A stretch of DNA of 64,000 nucleotides from positions 1,302,001 to 1,366,000 of the forward strand of contig NZ_OY808998.1 of NCBI RefSeq assembly GCF_963681195.1, read 5' to 3'. How positions within the stretch are numbered: position 1 is the stretch's first letter; the number at the start of each line of letters is the position of its first letter. Position numbers and translations under genes: made by a program. This stretch comes from Vibrio sp. 16. GTDB taxonomy: Bacteria > Pseudomonadota > Gammaproteobacteria > Enterobacterales > Vibrionaceae. The notes beneath the pieces were generated by a model. That model had not been told where the DNA came from, made no database searches, and worked only from the letters and a program-made list of their open reading frames with translations. This document shows positions 18,160 to 27,134 of the stretch, piece by piece.

Positions 18160-19059
18160 ATGCGCGCAGATGACTTAATTCTGTTTTCTCAAGTCGTGGA
18201 AATGGGCAGCTTTAGTAAGGTGGCTGAAACAAATAACCTTACAAATTCGGTAGTTAGCAAACGAATAGCACGTTTGGAAGAAGAGTTGGGCGTTCAGTTA
18301 TTATATCGCACAACGCGTAAATTGACGCTGACCGAGGCGGGCAAAGCGCTGACGCATGGGGCTAAAAATGTGAAGCAAGCCACTTTGGAGGCTATGGATG
18401 CGGTTTCAGGTTTTGGTGAAAACATCAGCGGTCACATCAAGATGTCGGTGCCGACCATTTCAGGTGATTTGATTTTAGCCGATGCGGTCGCCGAATTTTG
18501 CAACACTCACCCTGGCCTGAGCGTTGATATGTCATTAGATAACCGTTTCGTCGACTTAGTTGAGGGTGGGTATGATCTGGTGATTCGCACAGGGTATTTG
18601 GAAGACTCAAGCCTGATCGCTCGACATATTCTCGACTCGCAATGGGTAGTGTGCGCGTCGCCTGCGTATGTGGCACGAAACAGTAAGCCAGTGAAACCTG
18701 AAGATTTAACTCAGCATAACTGTTTGCAATACGCTTACCAAACCACAGGGGCGAGTGAATGGGAGTTTAAAGGAAAAGAGGGCAATTACATTGTTCGCGT
18801 ATCGGGTTCGTTTTCAACAGACAACGCCACCGCACTGAGGAAAGCTGCTTTGGGTGGCCATGGCATTGCTTATGTACCGCGATGCTTGGTGTATCACGAC
18901 ATTCGCAATGGCCAACTGGTGGATCTGTTTCCAGAGCAAGTAGGAAAACGATTAGGCATTTACGCCGTCTATCCGTTTACCCGTCAACCCCCCAATAAAG
19001 TGAAACTGCTGATTGAACATATCCGCGCACGCTATTTAGCTATTTCACATTACTTTTAA
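18160..19059 (+). CDS. LysR-family regulator, likely of the lactate genes
   Basis: Regulator of 299 residues: winged helix-turn-helix at about 1-60 (FSKVAETNNLTNSVVSKRIARLEEELG) and an effector domain at about 88-295. It belongs to the CrgA-like group. It is divergent from lldP with a 189-base AT-rich gap, the classic layout for a regulator of the neighbouring operon; lactate or pyruvate would be the obvious effector (inference). The ATG has no strong ribosome-binding site but matches the usual LysR start (MRADDLILFSQVVEMGSF). Confidence 0.87.
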   Translation: MRADDLILFSQVVEMGSFSKVAETNNLTNSVVSKRIARLEEELGVQLLYRTTRKLTLTEAGKALTHGAKNVKQATLEAMDAVSGFGENISGHIKMSVPTISGDLILADAVAEFCNTHPGLSVDMSLDNRFVDLVEGGYDLVIRTGYLEDSSLIARHILDSQWVVCASPAYVARNSKPVKPEDLTQHNCLQYAYQTTGASEWEFKGKEGNYIVRVSGSFSTDNATALRKAALGGHGIAYVPRCLVYHDIRNGQLVDLFPEQVGKRLGIYAVYPFTRQPPNKVKLLIEHIRARYLAISHYF

Positions 19060-19072
19060 TCAGCCCTGAAAG

Positions 19073-19101
19073 AAAAACGCCGATGCATCCATGCATCGGC
19101 G
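19073..19101 (-). terminator. Terminator between the LysR gene and the ABC ATPase gene
   Basis: Self-complementary block CGCCGATGCAT / ATGCATCGGCG (19078-19101). On the minus strand it is followed by five T (19073-19077), so it ends the minus-strand ABC ATPase transcript; it may also slow the convergent LysR transcript. Confidence 0.78.
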
Positions 19102-19137
19102 ATAAGTCGGCGGCCAAACCGAACTGATAGAGTAAGC

Positions 19138-20760
19138 TTAGGCGGCTTCTTCGGATTCGTCCAAGTCAAATGACGCCGCTATCAGCTTTTTGGTGTAATC
19201 GTTTTTCGGATTGTGGAAGATTTCATCCGCAGTTCCCTGTTCCATAACCTCACCTTTTTGCATCACGAGCACGCGATCAGAAAGCGCTTTGACCACACTC
19301 AAGTCATGGCTGATAAACAAGAAACCGATATTGTGCTTCTTCTGAATGTCTTTGAGTAGGTCAATCACCGTTAACTGAACAGAGCGGTCCAATGCAGACG
19401 TTGGCTCATCAAGCAGAATGAAAGAAGGCTCCAAAATCAGCGCGCGTGCAATCGCAATACGCTGGCGTTGGCCCCCGGAAAACTCGTGAGGGTAGCGGTT
19501 GATGGAGTGAGGATCCAAACGTACTTCTTCCAGCGCTTTACGGGCACGTTGCATGCGCTCTGACTTCGTCATGGTCGGCTGGTGGACGGTTAGCCCTTCA
19601 GTGATGATTTCACCAATGGTCATACGAGGAGAAAGTGAGCCGTATGGGTCTTGGAACACCATCTGCACATCTTTCTTTAACTCAAAACGTTGCTTTTCGC
19701 TCAATTGACCGACATCTTGCCCTTTAAAGTGGATTGTCCCGCTACTTGGTAGTAAGCCAATTAAGGCGCGGCCTAATGTGGATTTACCTGAACCAGACTC
19801 ACCGACAATACCTAAGGTTTCACCCTGCTTAAGTTCGAGAGAAATGCCTTTTACCGCTTCGAAGTACTGGTTTTTTCTCTGAATAAAGTGCGACTTAATT
19901 AAGAACTTGACGCGAATATCGTCGGCTTTTAGTAGAGCCGGTGCGTTGTCTTCAATTGGGTCTTTGCCGCCACGAGGGATCGAATTGATCAGCATTTTGG
20001 TGTAGTCGTGCTGTGGATTGGCAAATAGCGCTTGGCATTCACCTTCTTCGACTACATCACCTTTACACATCACCACCACACGATCCGCAAGGTGTTTTAC
20101 GACACCGAGGTCGTGAGTGATAAACAAGATCGCCATGCCGAGTTTGCTTTGAATCTCTTTAATCAAATTAAGCACTTCTGCCTGAACCGTCACATCGAGA
20201 GCGGTGGTCGGCTCGTCGGCGATCAAGATGTCTGGTTCGTTGATCAACGCCATCGCAATCATGATGCGTTGCAGCTGACCGCCAGAAAACTCATGAGGGT
20301 ATTTGGTGTAGGCTTGCTCGATATTTGGCAGGTGAACTAAGTCAAATAGCTCAAGAACCTTCGCCTTTGCTTGAGAGCGGGAGACAGGGCGATGGCACAT
20401 AATCGCTTCGGCTACTTGGATACCGACGCGCATGTATGGATTTAGCGAGGTCATTGGCTCTTGGAAAATCATACCGATACGATCGCCACGAATGGATTGC
20501 ATCGCGACTTCCGATTTATCAAGCAGCTCTTCACCTTCAAACACGATGCTTGATTGTGAATGAACAATCGAATTGTTCGGCAATAATTGCATCAGTGCAT
20601 TGGATGAAACGGATTTACCGCTGCCGGATTCCCCAACAATGGCCAGTGTTTCACCTTTAAACAGTTCAAAGTTCACATCCTTAACCGCATCAACGATGCC
20701 ATCGTTGGTGGTAAAGCTAACTGAAAGGTTCTTCACCTTTAGTATTGGCGTCTGTGACAT
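19138..20760 (-). CDS. Double ABC-type ATPase (YejF-like), no permease nearby
   Basis: Protein of 540 residues with two complete ABC ATPase halves of the oligopeptide (Dpp/Opp) class. Each half has a Walker A (GESGSGKS), a signature (FSGGQLQR in the first, FSGGQRQR in the second) and a Walker B (LIADEPTTALD, LLDEPTSALD). The layout is that of E. coli YejF (529 residues), the energising subunit of a peptide / microcin C importer. No solute-binding protein or permease gene lies beside it, so the partner must be elsewhere or the role differs. It is 18 bases downstream of a small helical-repeat protein and probably in one operon with it, behind a Fur-like box. Confidence 0.85.
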   Translation of the reverse strand: MSQTPILKVKNLSVSFTTNDGIVDAVKDVNFELFKGETLAIVGESGSGKSVSSNALMQLLPNNSIVHSQSSIVFEGEELLDKSEVAMQSIRGDRIGMIFQEPMTSLNPYMRVGIQVAEAIMCHRPVSRSQAKAKVLELFDLVHLPNIEQAYTKYPHEFSGGQLQRIMIAMALINEPDILIADEPTTALDVTVQAEVLNLIKEIQSKLGMAILFITHDLGVVKHLADRVVVMCKGDVVEEGECQALFANPQHDYTKMLINSIPRGGKDPIEDNAPALLKADDIRVKFLIKSHFIQRKNQYFEAVKGISLELKQGETLGIVGESGSGKSTLGRALIGLLPSSGTIHFKGQDVGQLSEKQRFELKKDVQMVFQDPYGSLSPRMTIGEIITEGLTVHQPTMTKSERMQRARKALEEVRLDPHSINRYPHEFSGGQRQRIAIARALILEPSFILLDEPTSALDRSVQLTVIDLLKDIQKKHNIGFLFISHDLSVVKALSDRVLVMQKGEVMEQGTADEIFHNPKNDYTKKLIAASFDLDESEEAA

Positions 20761-20778
20761 GTGTATTCCTTTATAGTT

Positions 20779-21273
20779 TTAATTTATGACGCGAGAGCTC
20801 TCCGAAGCGCCATGAAAAGATTTCAACGCGGCGAAGTGATGGTGTGCTTTTTGTACTTGTTCATACTCAAGCATCCACTGCGCATTGCGTTGCGCGGTGC
20901 AAAATGCCCCCATGTGACGAAGAAGCTCATCGCTATTTTTTTCCAAAATATGGTGAGTAGCTTTCACCAAATCGGATGTTTCAATGGACATAAATTGAAG
21001 GAGCGCGTAGCTCTGGTTCAACAGGTCAAACGCACGTTGATGCTGGCCCATTTTGTTGAGAATCTCTGACTGGGACACTGCCGCGTCTCGTAAACCAGTG
21101 AGCAAACAACTGAACTGACAGGGCTTGGTCTCTTCGCAGTCCATTGCAGATTGAATATGGTGGGGCAAATGAGAAAGCACTTGATCGTACAGATAATGGG
21201 CTTCAGGCCAGTGGCCTTGTTCCAGTAATTGTTCCGCTTTTAGGTAATGCGTCCAACATTGTTGTAGATCCAT
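20779..21273 (-). CDS. Small helical-repeat (TPR-like) protein
   Basis: Protein of 164 residues, predicted cytoplasmic and all-helical. The N-terminal segment (LLEQGHWPEAHYLYDQVLSH) and the centre (EILNKMGQHQRAFDLLNQSY) read like tetratricopeptide helices. Several Cys (about 45, 52, 56) and a HHH cluster near residue 147 are notable and could bind metal, but this is speculation. No function is recognised. It lies immediately upstream of the orphan ABC ATPase gene and downstream of a Fur-like box, so an iron-linked role is possible. Confidence 0.7.
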   Translation of the reverse strand: MDLQQCWTHYLKAEQLLEQGHWPEAHYLYDQVLSHLPHHIQSAMDCEETKPCQFSCLLTGLRDAAVSQSEILNKMGQHQRAFDLLNQSYALLQFMSIETSDLVKATHHILEKNSDELLRHMGAFCTAQRNAQWMLEYEQVQKAHHHFAALKSFHGASESSRVIN

Positions 21274-21332
21274 GTGTGTTTACTCCACCAAATTCTTGAT
21301 GGAGCATATTTAAATGCAATTCATTTACGATT

Positions 21333-21351
21333 GCAAATAATTATCATTTGA
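21333..21351 (-). promoter_or_regulatory. Candidate Fur box
   Basis: The 19-mer GCAAATAATTATCATTTGA matches the classical Fur consensus GATAATGATAATCATTATC at 12 of 19 positions, with the core AATnATTATCATT-like part intact. It lies 60 to 78 bases upstream of the TPR-like gene start and about 137 upstream of the divergent Lon-like gene. It would place the TPR-ABC pair under iron repression. Confidence 0.5.
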
Positions 21352-21487
21352 TCGCAATGTTGGCTTATGATTGATGGTTATTTGACCGAACAGATTCAAT
21401 TTCTGCCTAAGTCACTAAATTATAACTAAATATGTCCTAAACTAAGGCAATAGAGACCCAATAAGAACAACAACAAGGAACGAGGAT

Positions 21488-23848
21488 ATGGCGATTCAGC
21501 GACTAGAAGCGAGCCAGCTATACCATGCCGCAGAGTTAGAAACCCTGCCAAGCAAATCAACCAAAGAGTTGGCACCCATCGATGAAATTGTAGGTCAAGA
21601 ACGTGCTCAGAAAGCGGTAGAGTTTGCTATGTCCATTAAGGAAAAGGGCTACAACATCTACGCGATCGGCCAAAATGGTCTTGGCAAACGTACGATGATC
21701 TTACGTTATTTAAACCGACACCAACATGATGCGAACGAGCTGTTCGACTGGTGTTACGTGGCGAACTTTGAAGATATTCGAACCCCGAAAGTCTTGAAAT
21801 TACCTTGCGGCGTGGGTAGCAAGTTAAAGCAAGACATTGAAAAGTTAGTTTCGAAGCTGCTCAACGCGATGCCACTCGCGTTCGACAATGAACTCTACTA
21901 CAGCCGAGCTGACCGTCTAAAAAACCAGTTGGCGACTAAACAAGAGGCGGAGCTCACGCAAATCACCAAAGAGGCAAAAGCCAAAGGCATCAGTCTGACC
22001 ATCACCAGCCAAGGTGACTACCAGTTTGTTGCGATGAATGGCGAAGAACTGCACAGCGAAGAATCGTTTGATGCATTAAGCAAAAAAGAGCAAGAGCACT
22101 TTGGTGCCGCGATTGACGACCTTGAAGTGCAACTGCGCAACATGGTTCGCCAGTTGACGGAATGGGAAGAAGCCTACAGCGAGAAAATCAAAAAGTTGAA
22201 TGATGACGTAACACTAGACGTGATCACTCATTTCATTAAGCAGCTCAAAAAAGATTACTCTGGCTATCCAGAAATCAAAACTTACCTGACCGAACTGCAG
22301 CAAGATATCGTAGATAACGCCGATATTTTTCTTGAGCAAAGCGCGGAGCAAGGTGAAGTGGCGACCGCTTCTTTGGATAAGAAATTACCGCGCCGATACA
22401 AGGTTAACGTCCTTGTAAGCCGTAAAGACAGCGATTTTCCTATTGTTGTAGAAGAGAACCCGAACTATCACTCATTGTTTGGTTACGTAGAAACGGCAAC
22501 CTTTAAAGGCACCGTGTTTACGGATTTCTCACTGATTCGTCCAGGTAGCTTGCACAAGGCCAATGGCGGTGTGTTACTGATGGATGCTCAGAAGGTACTT
22601 GAGCAACCTTACGTTTGGGATGGCTTAAAGCGAGCGTTGCGTGCGCGTCAGTTAAGTTTTTCTTCACTGGAGAAAGAGGTGACGCTAACGGGGGCGGTTT
22701 CACTGGATCCTGAACCGATCCCATTGGATGTGAAAATCATCTTGTTTGGTGACTATCGTACTTACCAACTTCTGCAGCACTATGATCCAGAGTTCAGCGA
22801 GCTATTTCGGGTGACGGCAGACTTTGAGGATGAAATGCCTCGCTGCCCTGAGGCAGAGCTTCAGTATGCGCGCTTTATTTCAAGTGTCGTCAACGACAAC
22901 AACATGCTGCATTGTGACAAGAAAGCCATTGCGCGTATCATTGAGCACAGTTCTCGCCTTGCGGGTGATCAGACGAAGCTCTCTTTGCATTCTGCCAACA
23001 TCGCTAACTTACTGCGTGAATCAAACTACGTCGCTCGGCAAGCCAACTCAAATATGATTCGCTCAAATCACGTCGAAGAAGCATTGTCCAATCAAGAACT
23101 GCGAGTCAGCCGTTTAAAAGATACCGTGATGGAAGGGTTCATTAACGGGACAACGCTTTTGCAAACAGAGGGGCAAGCGGTCGGTCAAGTCAATGCGTTG
23201 TCGGTGCTCAGTACCAGCGAATACATGTTTGGTGCACCAAACCGAATTACCGCGACGACCTGTTATGGCGACGGTGATGTGATAGACATTGAACGCAGCG
23301 TCGATCTGGGTGGCAGTATTCACTCGAAAGGGGTGATGATTTTAAGTGCCTACTTGTCATCGGTGTTTGGTAAAACGGCCAAAGTGCCGCTCAATACCAC
23401 CATTACGTTTGAGCAGTCTTACGGTGGCGTCGATGGTGATAGCGCGAGCATGGCGGAGTTTTGCGCAGTGGTATCAGCATTCTCCAAACAACCGAATCGC
23501 CAAGACATTGCAATTACTGGCTCGATGAACCAGTTTGGCGAGTCTCAACCGATTGGTGGGGTGAATGAGAAGATCGAGGGCTTCTTTGATGTCTGTGGCA
23601 TTAAAGGTCGCAGCAATGAACAAGGGGTGATCATCCCACGTTCAAACATGCATAACTTGATGCTAAGGCCAGACGTAGTTAAAGCCGTTGAGAAGGGTGA
23701 GTTCCACATTTGGGCGATTGACCACGTAACGGAAGCTATTGAGCTCTTTATGGGCAAACCTGCAGGGGAGCCAAGTGAAGAGGGTAGCTACCCAATTGAT
23801 ACGATTTTCGGTATCGCGCAAGCGAAGTTAAATGCATTGCGTAAATAG
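21488..23848 (+). CDS. Lon-family (LonB-like) protease with degenerate ATPase motifs
   Basis: Protein of 786 residues. The C-terminal Lon protease domain (about 560-770) has an intact Ser-Lys dyad: Ser652 in DGDSAS and Lys695 in GGVNEKIEG, 43 residues apart as in E. coli Lon. The N-terminal AAA-like part has a Walker A of GQNGLGKRT (61-69), with Arg where Ser/Thr is usual, and a Walker B-like segment GGVLLMDAQ lacking the second acid. A long helical insert (about 125-270) interrupts the ATPase part. This matches the YcbZ / LonH-type group whose ATPase region is considered altered. Substrates are unknown. The gene is monocistronic, with RBS AAGGAACGAGG, and ends at a strong bidirectional terminator. 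Confidence 0.85.
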   Translation: MAIQRLEASQLYHAAELETLPSKSTKELAPIDEIVGQERAQKAVEFAMSIKEKGYNIYAIGQNGLGKRTMILRYLNRHQHDANELFDWCYVANFEDIRTPKVLKLPCGVGSKLKQDIEKLVSKLLNAMPLAFDNELYYSRADRLKNQLATKQEAELTQITKEAKAKGISLTITSQGDYQFVAMNGEELHSEESFDALSKKEQEHFGAAIDDLEVQLRNMVRQLTEWEEAYSEKIKKLNDDVTLDVITHFIKQLKKDYSGYPEIKTYLTELQQDIVDNADIFLEQSAEQGEVATASLDKKLPRRYKVNVLVSRKDSDFPIVVEENPNYHSLFGYVETATFKGTVFTDFSLIRPGSLHKANGGVLLMDAQKVLEQPYVWDGLKRALRARQLSFSSLEKEVTLTGAVSLDPEPIPLDVKIILFGDYRTYQLLQHYDPEFSELFRVTADFEDEMPRCPEAELQYARFISSVVNDNNMLHCDKKAIARIIEHSSRLAGDQTKLSLHSANIANLLRESNYVARQANSNMIRSNHVEEALSNQELRVSRLKDTVMEGFINGTTLLQTEGQAVGQVNALSVLSTSEYMFGAPNRITATTCYGDGDVIDIERSVDLGGSIHSKGVMILSAYLSSVFGKTAKVPLNTTITFEQSYGGVDGDSASMAEFCAVVSAFSKQPNRQDIAITGSMNQFGESQPIGGVNEKIEGFFDVCGIKGRSNEQGVIIPRSNMHNLMLRPDVVKAVEKGEFHIWAIDHVTEAIELFMGKPAGEPSEEGSYPIDTIFGIAQAKLNALRK

Positions 23849-23880
23849 TGTTTCTCGCTTAGATAAACAACCCTAAAATG

Positions 23881-23915
23881 AAATGCCAGTTCACTGATTG
23901 AACTGGCATTTTTTA
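23881..23915 (+). terminator. Bidirectional terminator
   Basis: 12-bp perfect stem AATGCCAGTTCA / TGAACTGGCATT with a five-base loop and T run on the plus strand; on the minus strand it is followed by TTTCATTTTA. It lies between the convergent Lon-like and mesD genes and should serve both. Confidence 0.88.
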
Positions 23916-23938
23916 TCCCGATAAGTGCGATTGTTTTA

Positions 23939-24967
23939 CTATTCCGTTAACTCTTTGCGCACGATGGCGGCGCCTTCGCTGAGTGCATTGAGTTTTGCCG
24001 AGGCAACGTCACGAGCAAGGGGCGCCATACCACAGTTGGTACATGGGTAGAGTTTGTCGGCATCTACATACTTGAGTGCTTCGCGCAGTGTGTTTGCCAC
24101 TTCCTCGGGCGTTTCAATCTCGTTGGTTGCGACATCAATCGCGCCAACCATTACCTTCTTACCGCGCACTAGCTCAAGCAGTTCCACAGGAACACGTGAG
24201 TTGTGACACTCCAAAGAGATGATGTCGATGTTGGACTGTTGCAGTTTCGGAAAGACCTCTTCATATTGACGCCATTCTGAGCCGAGAGTTTTCTTCCAAT
24301 CTGTATTGGCTTTAATGCCGTATCCATAACAGATATGAACCGCGGTCTCACACTTCAAGCCTTCAATGGCGCGCTCCAGACAAGCAATGCCCCAGTCGTT
24401 GACGTCATCAAAAAAGACGTTAAAAGCAGGCTCATCAAACTGGATAATATCAACGCCAGCGGCCTCTAGTTCCTTGGCCTCTTGGTTGAGAATTTTTGCA
24501 AATTCCCACGCCAGTTTTTCGCGGCTCTGATAGTGATCATCGTAGAGCGTATCGATCATTGTCATAGGGCCAGGAAGCGCCCACTTGATCGGTTTATCCG
24601 TTTGCTGGCGCAAGTATTTTGCGTCTTCAACAAACACCGACTTTGGTCTTGATACTGGGCCAACCACGCTAGGTACACTGGCTTCGTAGCGATTGCGAAT
24701 CGTCACAGTTTTGCGCTGCTCGAAGTCTACGCCGTCGAGGTGTTCGATAAAGGTTGTGACAAAGTGTTGTCGGGTCTGCTCACCGTCACTGACAATATCG
24801 ATCCCCGCGCGTTGTTGATCGTGCAGTGATAAGTTGAGCGCATCTTGTTTTCCGCTAACGAGTTCATCGCCTTCCAACTTCCAAGGAGACCAAAGCGTTT
24901 CTGGTTGAGCCAGCCAAGAGGGTTTTGGCAAACTGCCCGCGGTTGAAGTTGGTAATAGAATTTTCAT
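23939..24967 (-). CDS. mesD: Core MetE-type methionine synthase, folate-independent (MesD)
   Basis: Protein of 342 residues, equal to the C-terminal catalytic half of MetE only; the folate-binding N-terminal half is absent. Zinc ligands are visible: HIC (near residue 210), the Glu of ISLECHNS and the Cys of CTNCGMAP. DEPAF is also present. The frame is open further upstream, but the ATG at 24967 gives the family start MKILLPTSTAGSLPKP. Stand-alone core MetE proteins encoded next to a DUF1852 protein form the MesD class of folate-independent methionine synthases, which need the partner MesX and oxygen; the methyl donor is not settled as far as I know. Here the DUF1852 gene lies 22 bases upstream, matching that class. 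Confidence 0.86.
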   Translation of the reverse strand: MKILLPTSTAGSLPKPSWLAQPETLWSPWKLEGDELVSGKQDALNLSLHDQQRAGIDIVSDGEQTRQHFVTTFIEHLDGVDFEQRKTVTIRNRYEASVPSVVGPVSRPKSVFVEDAKYLRQQTDKPIKWALPGPMTMIDTLYDDHYQSREKLAWEFAKILNQEAKELEAAGVDIIQFDEPAFNVFFDDVNDWGIACLERAIEGLKCETAVHICYGYGIKANTDWKKTLGSEWRQYEEVFPKLQQSNIDIISLECHNSRVPVELLELVRGKKVMVGAIDVATNEIETPEEVANTLREALKYVDADKLYPCTNCGMAPLARDVASAKLNALSEGAAIVRKELTE

Positions 24968-24989
24968 AATCAATGCCACCGTAAATGAG

Positions 24990-25967
24990 TTATAACGCGT
25001 AGTTTGCCGACCAATTCTCAAGAATCGATTGGTAAGGTTTGATGAAATGCTCTTCTGCGAACTTGCCTTGTTGTACTGCCAACTGGCTCCGTTCTACTCG
25101 GTCGTAGACGATTTGAGTCACAGAGTGGTCAGAGTTTTTCAGATTCGGTTTGTAACATTTCCCCGCAACTGCATTCGCGTTGTAGATCTCTGGACGATAG
25201 ATTTTTTGGAATGTTTCCATTGTGCTGATGGTGCTGATTAACTCCAAGTTCGTGTAGTCATTTAACAAGTCACCAAAAAAGTAGAATGCAAACGGAGCAA
25301 CACTATTTGGTGGCATAAAGTAGCGCACTTGCAGACCCATTTTTTGGAAATATTGTTCCGTCAGCGAAGACTCGTTAGGTTGATATTCGTAACCCAACAC
25401 TGGATGCTGGTTTTCAGTGCGGAAATAGGTTTTATTGTCTGAAACACTTAAGCAGATCACTGGCGGTTTATTAAAGTGCTGCTTGTAAGTTGGAGAGTCG
25501 ACAAAATATTTAAACAGCTTACCGTGGAGGTCGCCGAAATTATCTGGCACCGTGAATTGCGGTTGATCTTTATTATGGTCGAGAAGAAGAACACTAAAAT
25601 CGTAATCACGAACGTAGGAAGAGAAGTTATTTCCTACGATGCCTTCAATACGCTCATTGGTTTTATGATCGACGATATATGTCTTTAGCACTTCGATTGA
25701 AGGGAAACTTTCGTCGCCTTCAACCACGTCCATATCGACAGAGACAATCTCGAGTTCCACCGAGTAACGGTCACCGTTTGGGTTGTCCCAGTGTGCTAAG
25801 GCATTGAAACGGTTATCGATCATCTTTAACGCATTACGAAGGTTGGCTTGGCGGCTTTCCCCACGTGCCAAGTTGGCGAAATTAGTGGTGATTCGAGTGC
25901 TATCTGCTGGTTGGTAATGTTCATCAAGGCTGATGCTTTTAATCGTAAAGTTGAAATCTGTACTCAT
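24990..25967 (-). CDS. mesX: DUF1852 protein, MesX partner of MesD
   Basis: Protein of 325 residues, soluble and without signal peptide. Its opening (FNFTIKSISLDEHYQPADSTRITTNFANLARGESRQANL) and the PPNSVAPFAFYFFGDLLNDYTNLELISTISTMETFQKIYRPEIYNA region are typical of DUF1852 in character. In other gammaproteobacteria this family is encoded with, and required by, the core-MetE methionine synthase MesD; a role in oxygen-dependent provision of the methyl group has been proposed. It is first of a two-gene minus-strand operon with mesD. Confidence 0.85.
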   Translation of the reverse strand: MSTDFNFTIKSISLDEHYQPADSTRITTNFANLARGESRQANLRNALKMIDNRFNALAHWDNPNGDRYSVELEIVSVDMDVVEGDESFPSIEVLKTYIVDHKTNERIEGIVGNNFSSYVRDYDFSVLLLDHNKDQPQFTVPDNFGDLHGKLFKYFVDSPTYKQHFNKPPVICLSVSDNKTYFRTENQHPVLGYEYQPNESSLTEQYFQKMGLQVRYFMPPNSVAPFAFYFFGDLLNDYTNLELISTISTMETFQKIYRPEIYNANAVAGKCYKPNLKNSDHSVTQIVYDRVERSQLAVQQGKFAEEHFIKPYQSILENWSANYAL

Positions 25968-26276
25968 GGCGGTCTGCGATCCTATTTCCTGAGATGAAAG
26001 CTGATTTATAATTTTGCTCGCTGCGAGATATTCCTTGTTATATTTCTCGCACTCTACCCGTATTTTGTTTGGTGATTCTATTGAGCGTCATGGGTATTTT
26101 GAGCGTTGATTGAGTTATACCGTTGAACAGCAGGTTAATAACAGCGGAAATCCTTCACATTCAATATGAGAAAAATTCATGTTTAATCCGAACTGCGAAG
26201 GGATATATTGATGTGCTACAAACGGCGAATGGAATCGTTTTAATCGTCGCCGCGATAAACAAATAAAGGTGAAGCA
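25968..26276. other. Divergent promoter region of mesX and the TauE/SafE gene
   Basis: 309 bases, AT-rich, with no gene seen. No MetJ box (AGACGTCT) was found. A 13-mer TGAGAAAAATTCA at 26167-26179 is one mismatch from a MetR-type TGAA-N5-TTCA site, but such short sites are common by chance and it is 200 bases from mesX. The plus-strand gene has AAAGGTG before its GTG start. Confidence 0.35.
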
Positions 26277-27086
26277 GTGAATGACATAGTGTTATTAGTG
26301 GTGATGTGTGCGTTGTTGGGCAGCGGCGTTGGTTTCTTAGCCGGATTACTCGGTATTGGCGGTGGGTTAGTGATTGTGCCGATACTAAGCGTGATTTTGT
26401 TGCACTTCCAAGTCTTGCCTGCAGAGCAGGTGGTGATCTGTGCGATCGCTACCTCCCTCGCGTCGATTCTGTTTACTTCCACCTCTTCGGCGCTTGCCCA
26501 TCATCGAAATGGTAATGTGCCATGGGAATTGGCACCGTGGATTATGACTGGCGTGGCTCTTGGCGCGCTTGTGAGTGGTTTTCTGGCCGCGCTATTGCCC
26601 GAGCAGGTGGTGCGCATTGTATTCGCTGTCAGCGTTGTGCTTATCGCCCTTAAAATGTTGTTTGGTGGCAAAGGGGACAACTCGACAGAGCGCGCTATGC
26701 CAAATAAGGGCTTACTGACGGTGTTAACCACGTTGACTGGCGGTTTGTCGGCAATGATTGGGATCGGTGGCGGTGCGTTGTTGGTGCCTTTGTTAACCTT
26801 TTTCTCTGTCGATATGAAAAAAGCCATAGGCTGCGCATCGGCGTGTGGGATTGTCATCGCGCTGAGCGGTTCTGTTGGCTATATCACCTCGGGCAGTGCT
26901 GACTTTGCCCTTAGCGATGGGTTTGCGGGCTTTGTCTACTTGCCAGCACTGTTTGGCATCGTTTGTACCTCTTGGTTTACCGCGCCGCTTGGGGCGAAAG
27001 CAACACAATCCTTACCCGTTGCGGTTATTAAAAAAATCTTCGCGGCACTCTTACTCGCGATGGCAACCAACATGGCGCTTAGCTAA
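26277..27086 (+). CDS. TauE/SafE-family anion exporter
   Basis: Membrane protein of 269 residues with about eight hydrophobic segments and the paired glycine-rich motifs of the family (LAGLLGIGGGLVIVPIL near residue 15 and AMIGIGGGALLVPLL near 160). Members export sulfite, sulfonates or other small organic anions. The start is GTG with AAAGGTG upstream. It is divergent from the methionine synthase pair, which hints at sulfur metabolism, though the substrate cannot be read from sequence. Confidence 0.87.
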   Translation: MNDIVLLVVMCALLGSGVGFLAGLLGIGGGLVIVPILSVILLHFQVLPAEQVVICAIATSLASILFTSTSSALAHHRNGNVPWELAPWIMTGVALGALVSGFLAALLPEQVVRIVFAVSVVLIALKMLFGGKGDNSTERAMPNKGLLTVLTTLTGGLSAMIGIGGGALLVPLLTFFSVDMKKAIGCASACGIVIALSGSVGYITSGSADFALSDGFAGFVYLPALFGIVCTSWFTAPLGAKATQSLPVAVIKKIFAALLLAMATNMALS

Positions 27087-27096
27087 GGCTCTTCGT

Positions 27097-27129
27097 TCTG
27101 CCAAGCAATCGAGCGGTTTGCTTGGCAGA
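27097..27129 (+). terminator. Hairpin between convergent genes
   Basis: 12-bp stem TCTGCCAAGCAA / TTGCTTGGCAGA with a nine-base loop, ten bases after the exporter stop. There is no T run on either strand, so termination is uncertain. Confidence 0.45.
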
Positions 27130-27134
27130 GTGGG

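Noticed and set aside
25968..26276. MetJ or MetR control of mesXD
   Set aside because: No AGACGTCT box was found, and the single MetR-like 13-mer is imperfect and too far from the start to claim.
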